Origin: Lineus longissimus | Taxonomy: Eukaryota > Nemertea > Pilidiophora > Heteronemertea > Lineidae | Reading direction: 5' to 3' | Assembly (NCBI RefSeq): GCF_910592395.1 | Contig: NC_088315.1 | Span: forward strand, 11,906,501 to 11,970,500 | Length of the DNA: 64,000 nt | Part shown: one piece after another, positions 29,655 to 36,967 of the stretch | Layout: each line of letters starts with the position of its first letter | Numbering within the stretch: position 1 is the stretch's first letter | Notes under the pieces: model-generated | Told to the model about the DNA's origin: nothing | Databases searched by the model: none | The model's input: the letters and a program-made list of their open reading frames with translations, nothing else | Position numbers and translations under genes: made by a program

Positions 29655-30476
29655 TTAGTCTTCTTTATCATCACTACCTGTGATATCTAGACTTTCATCT
29701 ATTGATTTGTCACATTCAGAGACAGTCATATTTGGTTTATTCATATTTGATGCAGTCATACTCGATGCAGTCATAGATGATTCCTCATGACAATGACCTA
29801 AAGTAATAAGTGTTGTTGAGGCAAGTGCAGTTAATGGTCCCATTCTCAAACTCAACCATCCAAGCCATTTATCCAACTCGTTAGTTATCAAATAATCATT
29901 TCTAAGATCATGATAAAGATTATCTTCATCATCTATTGGTAATAACCACCTTGATAATTTAGTGTAAGCTTTAATTACTGTCTTACCCAAAGAATCATTA
30001 AGTCTGGCAGCCATCTTTGTTTCATACATTCTATGGTGTTTTAAGATTTCTTTTTCAGTCATATTATCTAAGTCATTAAAAGTTATTTGTTTATTAAGGA
30101 AATCCTTGCTTTTACCAGTTGCAACTAGAATCTCTAAGTCTTGTTTGGCTTTAAGGCCACTATCAGTCAAATAGTTCAAATTTTGTTGATTGCTGGTTGA
30201 TCCTAGTTGGCAACTAGAATTGACTATTCCTTGACTGGGATTAACTATTCCTTGACTAGGATTAACAAAATTTGAACTATTCAACTGCTTGTTTGAAACT
30301 TGTTGATTTGTAGAGCAGTTCTGTTGAAAGTTAGTTCTGTTTTGTTGGTAACTACCAGTGTTCTGTTGGTTAGAAGCCCCAACTCGAGCTAAGCTCTCAG
30401 GACTCATTACACCAATCTGTTTCATCTGTTGTTCAATCACTGCAGATGTCTGACTATTCATTTGCTGATTATTCAT
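29655..30476 (-). CDS. Gln/Asn-rich Polinton protein
   Basis: In this 273-residue protein the first ~105 residues are rich in Q, N and S with a direct NPSQGIV repeat. A conserved-looking helical domain follows (about 115-235), including DNLYHDLRNDYLITNELDKW and LRMGPLTALASTTLITLGH. The tail is acidic. A hairpin module contributes MSPESLAR near residue 24. A GAAC-TAT-GTTC hairpin lies just past the stop (29628-29638). The start context is TTAAATG. It is probably a virion or assembly protein; that is inference. Confidence 0.65.
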   Translation of the reverse strand: MNNQQMNSQTSAVIEQQMKQIGVMSPESLARVGASNQQNTGSYQQNRTNFQQNCSTNQQVSNKQLNSSNFVNPSQGIVNPSQGIVNSSCQLGSTSNQQNLNYLTDSGLKAKQDLEILVATGKSKDFLNKQITFNDLDNMTEKEILKHHRMYETKMAARLNDSLGKTVIKAYTKLSRWLLPIDDEDNLYHDLRNDYLITNELDKWLGWLSLRMGPLTALASTTLITLGHCHEESSMTASSMTASNMNKPNMTVSECDKSIDESLDITGSDDKED

Positions 30477-30527
30477 TTAAAATTATGGAAAAATGACTGT
30501 TAAGTGCAAAATGCTGTTTTCACAACT

Positions 30528-31667
30528 TTATTGCATCTTAACACTAGATCGAGCTGTGCTCTCAGGACGAAGTCTGGCTGGTGTAAACTTAATATTACTG
30601 ATGCAGTTAATGTCTCGACCTGCACTGGCACTCAGTAAAACGTCAAACTGCTTGTCAATATCCTGGTCATATTCCTTCTCAACCTTGTAATTCTGGAAGA
30701 AAATACTTTGAGTGAAATCATACCATAATATCTCCAAATCATTTACTCGCTCCTTGTTGGTTAAAAAAGGTGTAAATATTACATAATCGATTTTCAGCGT
30801 TTTAAAGGCTTGGTGTAAAAATACCTTGTAGTTAATGGTGACCTTGACACCACAGTAATGCAGAAATCTAAGGAAAGCATAGTACACTAGTCTAAGGTCA
30901 GTGATATTCTCATCGGTTAATTGCGGTTTACCAATTGCCCTGTTAATAAATTCAATGGCAAGAAACCAATCATATTCCTCACAGTGAAATTTAAAAAGCA
31001 TGGCTTCACCATGTAACCCTTGGTTACAAAACTTAGAGGGGAGAGTGTTAATACCCATTTTTAGGGCTGACTGAAGAGTACTTTCATATCTCTGCTTACT
31101 AAGACATTTTCTGTGACTTGAAAAGTAGCACTGTAAATACCCTTCCACAAAGTCCTTTAAATACTTAACTGCCGATTCGGACAGCCGACTCCATCCAAGT
31201 TTCCTTAGAATACTGTCAAAGTAACGTGTCTTGTTGTCAATATTGATCTCAAGAGTTTTAAAATCATCGTCGTAAGTAGTCGAATTGCAATTGGTGCAGA
31301 ATTGATACTTCACAGTTTTAGCTGCGTACCTTGCTGAATTCAAGTTTTTTTGATACTCAAAAAGTGTCCACCTTTTACAATTACGGCAGAATTGAGCATT
31401 AGTGTTGGTACTGACGTCATATTCTTTCATTCTTGGCAGGACTACTTTGATTGTCTCAGTCGAGCTTTGCTCTCGGGACTTTGTCCTTGTCAGACTTCGT
31501 CCAGAGAGCTCTGCTCGATCCATGACCCTAGGACGAATGTATCCTTTAAGATTCTCATTGTTCCACTCGAGCTCTGCTCTCAGGACGAAGTCCGACTCGA
31601 GCTGTGCTCTCAAGACGAAGTCTGACTCACTAGAATAATAGTCTTTTAATGAGATGTATTTATTCAT
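30528..31667 (-). CDS. zinc-ribbon protein, VLTF-3-like late transcription factor
   Basis: This is a 379-residue protein. C94-x2-C97 (FCRNCKRW) and C124-x2-C127 (FCTNCNS) form a zinc ribbon. A helical region follows, with INRAIGKPQLTDENI near 241-255 and FTPFLTNKERVNDLEILW near 298-315. This order (ribbon, then a conserved helical end with a PFL-R--DL-W pattern) resembles the poxvirus/NCLDV VLTF-3 late transcription factor. I rate that as likely but unproven by eye. The N-terminal 70 residues are largely hairpin-module peptide (SDFVLRAQLESDFVLRAELE and RAELSGRSLTRTKS), and the C-terminus also ends in one (RLRPESTARSS). The start reads TAAATATG. Confidence 0.62.
   Translation of the reverse strand: MNKYISLKDYYSSESDFVLRAQLESDFVLRAELEWNNENLKGYIRPRVMDRAELSGRSLTRTKSREQSSTETIKVVLPRMKEYDVSTNTNAQFCRNCKRWTLFEYQKNLNSARYAAKTVKYQFCTNCNSTTYDDDFKTLEINIDNKTRYFDSILRKLGWSRLSESAVKYLKDFVEGYLQCYFSSHRKCLSKQRYESTLQSALKMGINTLPSKFCNQGLHGEAMLFKFHCEEYDWFLAIEFINRAIGKPQLTDENITDLRLVYYAFLRFLHYCGVKVTINYKVFLHQAFKTLKIDYVIFTPFLTNKERVNDLEILWYDFTQSIFFQNYKVEKEYDQDIDKQFDVLLSASAGRDINCISNIKFTPARLRPESTARSSVKMQ
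31462..31623. repeat. in-frame hairpin modules in the zinc-ribbon gene
   Basis: Hairpins start at 31462, 31476, 31492 and 31506, and again at 31569, 31583, 31599 and 31613. The second group is two perfect 30-bp units in tandem, read on the minus strand as two consecutive ten-residue repeats. Confidence 0.88.
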
Positions 31668-31714
31668 ATTTACATAATAATTATTTTTTAAACATTGTTT
31701 TGATAGAAGGTAAC

Positions 31715-33358
31715 CTAAGACCTTTTACGTGATTTTACTGTTTTACGTGATTTTAAGGCTTTAACACCCCCAATTAAACCATAAATTATGGAGCTCACAA
31801 TAGCAATAACTGCTATGATCAGATGTTCAGCTAGAAAGCCAACAACTGCACCAATTGTTTTCAGGAGAAATGATACGATAGAACCGATGATTCCCGGTAA
31901 AGCCGCAGCTGATTTCTTGGCTAGTTCTTTTAGCCATTCAGCAAACTTCTTGAGACCTTCTTTTACTTTATCTGGTATTGATGGTTTTGGTCCTGGTTCT
32001 GGTGTAGGTCCTGGAGTTGGGTCTGGTCCTGGAGTTGGGTCTGGTCCTGGAGTTGGGTCTGGTCCTGGAGTTGGTTTTACAGATTTAGTGGCACCACTTA
32101 AAGCACTACTGATACTAAGACCTAGAGTTGTAAATGTCATTACAACAGCTGTTATTATGGCGCTAATGGTTACACCATACGTCTTAAAAAGTAACTTTAT
32201 TCTGTCCTTCAGAGGAATAGTTGAATCTGGTTTCTTTAGAACATCAACAATTAAACGTTTAATTCTTCTAGTTTGTGACTCCCTGTCATTGTCTAACCTC
32301 CATACCTTTGACTGTTCCTCATGCAATTTGTCATTTAGTTCATCTATTTGCTTTTTCAACTCCACCGTGTCTTCAGAATCTTCTTCTACAGACTTTACAT
32401 AGTCTCTTGTTAAATTATGAAGTTGATTTTCTAGTTCTTGTATTTGCATGTCCTTATCCCTCTTTACTGCAGCTAGTTTATCACCAGCCTGTTTTAACCC
32501 TCTAAGTTCTCTCAAGGCATATTCAGTAAAACCCAGTGTTTTAAGTTCATCATCATTAGAATCTATCAGTTTATCTATTGGTTTGTTTGAACTGTTTACC
32601 TCATTAATTACTGCCTGTGTTTCAGGGGTTACTAATGTAGGTTCCCTTACTGGTGGGTCAGGTGCAATCATACCTCTAATCATGTCAACAAATCTAGTAC
32701 CAAACTTAGTCTTTAATGTGCCTTCAGCATAGAAGCTTCCATTATCCTTAGTTAAAGGAATTAACTTTATCTTTTCTCCATTTTTATCAGAATATTCAAA
32801 TAAATTTTTGTTTCCTCGTTTATCTTTTATCAAATCAAATTCAGAATTTCTCGGATTGTAATAAAGTTTGTTTCCATTGTAACTAATGTGTGGTGAAAGA
32901 TTACTCAATTTTTTCTTGTCATAATTCCAGATTGATCCTCCCAATGCTTTATCAAGTTTATCCTCTATTGTATCGTAACTTAACTCCTTTTCCATCAATT
33001 CAGGGACAATACCTCTTACTCTTTCTGGTGTACTGAATGAAGTTTCAGTAGTAAGATTTTCACCTCCTGTGTTGTATGTTGTGCCGTCATCTTGAAAAGT
33101 TCTATTGATTTCACCTGTATTAGGATCTATCTCATCCATTTGGATATCTCCACCTCCTGTGTTGTATGTTGTGCCGTCATCTTGAAAAGTTCTATTGATT
33201 TCACCTGTGTTGTATCTTGCGTGAATATATTGATTAATTAAATCATTCTTTCTCATTTCTTGAATTTGTTCAAGAATTTCATCAGGTGATAATGATGATG
33301 ATGATGATGATTGTGAATCGTAATCATCCATTTCATAATTTTCACCTCCTTCAGCCAT
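31715..33358 (-). CDS. coiled-coil multi-pass Polinton protein
   Basis: In this 547-residue protein the N-terminus is acidic and Ser-rich and holds a 30-residue duplication (NTGEINRTFQDDGTTYNTGG twice, 90-bp period at 33061 and 33151). A coiled coil covers about 300-360. A hydrophobic segment lies near 395-420. Four PTPGPD-type repeats (18-bp unit, 31990-32075) precede a long hydrophobic C-terminus (about 485-530) ending in a basic tail (KSRKTVKSRKRS). The layout suggests a membrane-embedded structural or membrane-remodelling protein. Similar unnamed proteins occur in Polintons as far as I recall. TAAAT lies 8 nt before ATG. Confidence 0.65.
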   Translation of the reverse strand: MAEGGENYEMDDYDSQSSSSSSLSPDEILEQIQEMRKNDLINQYIHARYNTGEINRTFQDDGTTYNTGGGDIQMDEIDPNTGEINRTFQDDGTTYNTGGENLTTETSFSTPERVRGIVPELMEKELSYDTIEDKLDKALGGSIWNYDKKKLSNLSPHISYNGNKLYYNPRNSEFDLIKDKRGNKNLFEYSDKNGEKIKLIPLTKDNGSFYAEGTLKTKFGTRFVDMIRGMIAPDPPVREPTLVTPETQAVINEVNSSNKPIDKLIDSNDDELKTLGFTEYALRELRGLKQAGDKLAAVKRDKDMQIQELENQLHNLTRDYVKSVEEDSEDTVELKKQIDELNDKLHEEQSKVWRLDNDRESQTRRIKRLIVDVLKKPDSTIPLKDRIKLLFKTYGVTISAIITAVVMTFTTLGLSISSALSGATKSVKPTPGPDPTPGPDPTPGPDPTPGPTPEPGPKPSIPDKVKEGLKKFAEWLKELAKKSAAALPGIIGSIVSFLLKTIGAVVGFLAEHLIIAVIAIVSSIIYGLIGGVKALKSRKTVKSRKRS

Positions 33359-33368
33359 AATTACTTAT

Positions 33369-34760
33369 TTATCTAACCATAAAAACAATCAATGTACCAA
33401 CAACTGAGTAAAGCATGAATTTAATTGTTTCATGAGTATCATCCTCCTTCTCAACTTTGGTGTCAAGTTTAGTAGTAGTAGGAGTATTCTTTGAGGTTTC
33501 AGTTGTTTTTGGTGTAACAACATTACTCTTTGGTTTATGACTGGTCTCGAGCTTTGCTCTCGGGACGAAGTCCGTCTTGACAGTACCAACGCTACTCTTA
33601 ACTCTTATTTTCTTAGAACTATTTCCTTCCATCAGTGGTGGTGGTAAGGTCTTTTTGTGGTTAATGTCATTCTTACCGGGTTTAGCATTTTTTGGCGCTA
33701 TTAAAATGTTATTATTGTAGTTATCCAGCTTACCAATAACGAGTACCATATTTGATCCTATGACATACAATCCTGGTGATATTACATAATCTAGTCTTGT
33801 ATGAGTGTCACTCACTGCTTTTTGATATCTTTGAATTGAAGTGGGAATATCAGGATGTTGATTAATCGAATCCTTTAATAGTTTGTTAAATTCCTTCTGT
33901 GCATCCAATTCTGTACCCGGTACTCCAATTATTGGTGTTCTGGTCAACGCCTGAGCACCCAGAATACAGTAAACATATGTTCTTATTGTATCATTCAACC
34001 TCTCTATTCCAGGATTAGAGAAACCATTTGATTTAAATATCATGAATTGTTGATAGGTTTGACATTCATTTTGTGTAATTACATCAAATACATTCTTGTG
34101 TCTCCTGACATGATCCTTGATGAAAATATCTGGATATTTGAAATTAGCCATTCCAGCATCCCAGTCTTTACTGAACATCGGTGGCATTCTATTTTCATGA
34201 ACTTGCATGAGGAAGAAATTGATTTTAGAATCATTGATGTAATATCCGGGATCAGTTATGTTCGGGTTGTAATCCGGTACACTCCATGACCTCCAACCAC
34301 CGTTATTTTCAAACACCGAGAAATCGTACTCGTCTTTTAAACCAAATTCACTCAATAACCCTCCTAGTTTCCTACGGTTAATGTTATTGTTTGTCTCATT
34401 AAAATCACTTTCACCTGGAATTGGTATCTCTAGATTCTTCATGATCTTCAATATTTGATAGTAAACATGAAACCTGTAAATTGACCTTAACAATGGGTCA
34501 CTGTGATTCAAGTGATCGTCTATTGAAATACCACAACCTGTTGTAGCAAACCAAACAGCCATGTTAAATTGGTTCTGGTAAAACGATAATGGATTCTTTT
34601 CCAGTAGAAGACAGTTTTTCTTATTTTTCAGGCTCAAAAACCCAGGTGTTATCTTAGTTTCTTGTAGTCTGAAGAAGTTATTAGTATTAACAGTTACTTC
34701 TAAATTAAAGAAGTCATAGGTGAATTTACTTTTATGTTGATTTGCTATTGGATAATACAT
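33369..34760 (-). CDS. large Polinton protein with C-terminal membrane anchor
   Basis: This 463-residue protein was not assigned to a named family. The core (about 50-290) has conserved-looking motifs, FNMAVWFATTGCGISIDDHL and LLRSIYRFHVYYQILK. A Thr/Lys-rich linker (about 370-445) contains a hairpin-module peptide (KTDFVPRAKLE, from 33549-33573). A single membrane helix ends the protein (LYSVVGTLIVFMV). It is the first minus-strand gene inside the right end, starting at TTAAATG. A virion surface or assembly role is possible but unproven. Confidence 0.65.
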   Translation of the reverse strand: MYYPIANQHKSKFTYDFFNLEVTVNTNNFFRLQETKITPGFLSLKNKKNCLLLEKNPLSFYQNQFNMAVWFATTGCGISIDDHLNHSDPLLRSIYRFHVYYQILKIMKNLEIPIPGESDFNETNNNINRRKLGGLLSEFGLKDEYDFSVFENNGGWRSWSVPDYNPNITDPGYYINDSKINFFLMQVHENRMPPMFSKDWDAGMANFKYPDIFIKDHVRRHKNVFDVITQNECQTYQQFMIFKSNGFSNPGIERLNDTIRTYVYCILGAQALTRTPIIGVPGTELDAQKEFNKLLKDSINQHPDIPTSIQRYQKAVSDTHTRLDYVISPGLYVIGSNMVLVIGKLDNYNNNILIAPKNAKPGKNDINHKKTLPPPLMEGNSSKKIRVKSSVGTVKTDFVPRAKLETSHKPKSNVVTPKTTETSKNTPTTTKLDTKVEKEDDTHETIKFMLYSVVGTLIVFMVR

Positions 34761-34835
34761 TTAATTTACTTGAATTTTTTTCCTTGAATTTTGGTTAATA
34801 ACATTTGCCTTTAAACCATAGTGATATTAAGTTGT

Positions 34836-34936
34836 ACAATGGCCATATCAGATGTTGCAGTAATTAATTATTTGTGCTTGAAAATTACAATGGCCATATC
34901 AGATGTTGCAATCATTAATTATTTTTGCTTGTCAAA
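34836..34936 (+). repeat. 51-bp tandem duplication
   Basis: ACAATGGCCATATCAGATG recurs at 34836 and 34887, followed each time by ATTAATTATTT. This is two copies of a 51-bp unit in the non-coding right end of the Polinton. Confidence 0.85.
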
Positions 34937-34947
34937 AACATGAAAAG

Positions 34948-35079
34948 GCCTATTGTGTCTTAATGCGTTTATCCGACAGAATTTTAGAAAATATTTTCAG
35001 CGCTGAAAATTATTTTTGCGGTCGTTAAAATAATGTCTGGAAATTCTGTCGGATAAACGCATTAACGAACAATAGACCA
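34948..35079. mobile_element. palindromic MITE-like insert in Polinton end
   Basis: Inverted arms share TTAATGCGTTTATCCGACAG (34960 side) and its reverse complement (ending CGCATTAA near 35065). The arms extend outward with mismatches to CTATTGT. The centre holds a perfect 18-bp palindrome, ATTTTCAGCGCTGAAAAT. TTAA at both edges of the core would fit a piggyBac-type target. It could instead be a replication or packaging structure native to the element. Confidence 0.6.
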
Positions 35080-35312
35080 TTGTAATACTTTGGGACGTGA
35101 GTATTGTTTGGTAACATATGTTACCATGTACATGCAGACACTGTCAACATTATTTTAAATAGATTCAAGCAACAATGATTAATCACTGTAACAGCTGTAT
35201 TGTAGGCCTACAGCATTTATTGGAATACGCTGGGACTATCAAGATGTGCGAACTTCAATGGTTCATTTCTCTGCCATTTCTCAATGTATATTTGCAATGA
35301 TGTATCCTTGGG

Positions 35313-35553
35313 AAGCTATTGACGTGTACTTTCTGTTGGAATACAGTAAGTCATGATTACATTAACCCATTGAGCTCTAGTATTCCCTTACCATTTCACT
35401 GCAACGCTTCACTGAAGAATGATAGAATATATGTATTGTGGTGTCTGGTTCTTAGGGGTTTCTAAGCTATTTTGAGACAAAAAGGCCTGTAAGGGTTTTT
35501 GTTAAAATAGCTTAGAATTACCTAGATTCCTACCACCACAATACATATATTCT
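35313..35553 (-). repeat. right Polinton TIR (241 bp)
   Basis: This is the reverse complement of 16820-17060 with no difference seen, including the 130-bp imperfect terminal palindrome (35424-35553). TTCCTT follows at 35554-35559. Confidence 0.95.
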
Positions 35554-35737
35554 TTCCTTTGTGAGGAATATTAGTTCTTGTGGGAAAAGGGAGATATATT
35601 GTTCCGCTGTGATAGAATCAAATGCCCTCCCTTTCCTGATGCCCGCCTGTATTGTTCTTCTTCGGATGAAGGGTCTTGGCCTCTTTAGAGTCCTATTGAA
35701 TGGTGCCGGTGTTCTATTGTTGAGGGCATTTAATATC

Positions 35738-36388
35738 AGCATAGCACCTTTCCTTATTGCCCTGCCCTTACTTAGAGTAAATTATACTATACACCTACAG
35801 GGCCAGGGGCGTAGCTAGCTTTTTGGTCTGGCGGGGGGGGGGGGGGGGCAAAAGGCTCTCTGGGGGACAAAATGACCCTTTATGAAATCTTTTGGCCAAA
35901 AACACATATTTTGGTGACCTCGGGTGGAGGATATAATAGGGCCTACATGTAGCATAGCACCTTTCCTTATTGCCCTGCCCTTACTTAGAGTAAATTATAC
36001 TATACACCTACAGGGCCAGGGGCGTAGCTAGCTTTTTGGTCTGGCGGGGGGGGGGGGCAAAAGGCTCTCTGGGACAAAATGACCCTTTATGAAATCTTTT
36101 GGCCAAAAACACATATTTTGGTGACCTCGGGTGGAGGATATAATAGGGCCTACATGTAGCATAGCACCTTTCCTTATTGCCCTGCCCTTACTTAGAGTAA
36201 ATTATACTATACACCTACAGGGCCAGGGGCGTAGCTAGCTTTTTGGTCTGGCGGGGGGGGGCAAAAGGCTCTCTGGGACAAAATGACCCTTTATGAAATC
36301 TTTTGGCCAAAAACACATATTTTGGTGACCTCGGGGGGAGGGGGCATTTGGGCATTTGCCCCCCCCCCCTCTGCTACCTACGCCCCTG
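35738..36388. mobile_element. CAGGGGCGTAGC element with internal triplication
   Basis: CAGGGGCGTAGCTAGC begins at 35814, and the inverted form CTACCTACGCCCCTG ends at 36388. That is a terminus common among small hAT-like non-autonomous elements. A unit of about 207-213 bp (starting AGCATAGCACCTTTCC at 35738, 35951 and about 36158) is present three times in tandem and includes the flank and the G-run, so the duplication post-dates insertion. No target duplication was found. Confidence 0.6.
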
Positions 36389-36967
36389 CTTTCCCGGGCC
36401 TGCTATATACTAGTCTCGTTACTCTAAGCCTCCTCTAAGCCCTGCCCGAAACCATCACTATTGTATTAGGTATAGGCTATAGATCACTAGAAACACTAAT
36501 TACTTGAGAAGTGTTCTGAGCACATTGATATTGGGTTTGCTGCCCGATGTCCAGCTTGTTCCAGGCTTCTGTCTAGGAGTAAGGAGATAGCGACACCCCC
36601 CAGATCGAGCCAATGACTGTAGAGCACAACCTGGGAAGATGCCCAACGCTTGCAGCGTTGAGGAGGGAGACTTGACCGGCTGACGAACACCAACTCCGCT
36701 TCTGATTACTAGTAAGTCTGGGGAGTCTGTTAGATGGAAATGAACACAAAGAAGAAGAATTTCCAGGCTGAAGGGTCCAAGTAATGAAATGACCACACCA
36801 TTTAGTTTTAAAGATGTATTTATTAATCAATCAATAGACATCATTTGAATTACAACAATTTTGTTCAGTGGACACATTCGCATATCTATTAATAAAAACC
36901 TCCTGATGAGAATTGAACATTTTACACTGTGACTACAATCAATGAATACCACTCTTGACTTTTTAAG
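36389..36967. other. no gene seen
   Basis: Overlapping short minus-strand frames (36496-36830) have no recognisable motif. Nothing else supported. Confidence 0.4.

Larger units (their letters stand above)
18389..33573. repeat. dispersed 30-bp double-hairpin modules of the Polinton
   Basis: The module is hairpin A (GAGC-NNN-GCTC), 3 nt, hairpin B (GGAC-NNN-GTCC), 5 nt. Loci: 18389-18419 (variant), 19510-19520, 20006-20035, 21789-21814 (variant), 22600-22624, 24002-24241, 24534-24558, 25498-25552, 27254-27278, 28969-29062, 29134-29158, 29187-29234, 29628-29638, 30386-30403, 30551-30575, 31462-31516, 31569-31623 and 33549-33573. Loops vary freely. Stems change in pairs: GAGC/GCTC becomes GAAC/GTTC and GGAC/GTCC becomes AGAC/GTCT. 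I found none outside the element. Confidence 0.85.
16820..35553. mobile_element. complete Polinton/Maverick element
   Basis: This 18,734-bp element is bounded by 241-bp terminal inverted repeats that read identically and begin with AG. The 6 bases outside each end are TTCCTT (16814-16819 and 35554-35559), the 6-bp duplication typical of Polintons. It encodes the hallmark set: protein-primed PolB, retroviral-type integrase, A32/FtsK-type ATPase and major and minor capsid proteins, 16 genes in all, none broken. Genes sit on both strands and are tightly packed, and base composition is more AT-rich than the flanks. No adenain-type protease was recognised. Identical ends and intact frames suggest a recent insertion that may still be active. 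Confidence 0.97.

Noticed and set aside
24002-31623. Regularly spaced palindromic repeats as a CRISPR array
   Set aside because: There are no unique spacers of constant length and no cas genes; copies lie inside coding frames of a eukaryotic element.
31788-32732. Plus-strand frames opposite the 547-residue protein
   Set aside because: Antisense shadows of the PGPDPT repeats and coiled coil; the minus-strand gene explains the openness and has the TAAAT start.
35530-35742. Minus-strand frame with RTIQAGIRKGRAFDSITAEQ
   Set aside because: It runs across the Polinton end into host DNA and has no supporting splice sites or recognised family; too weak to call.
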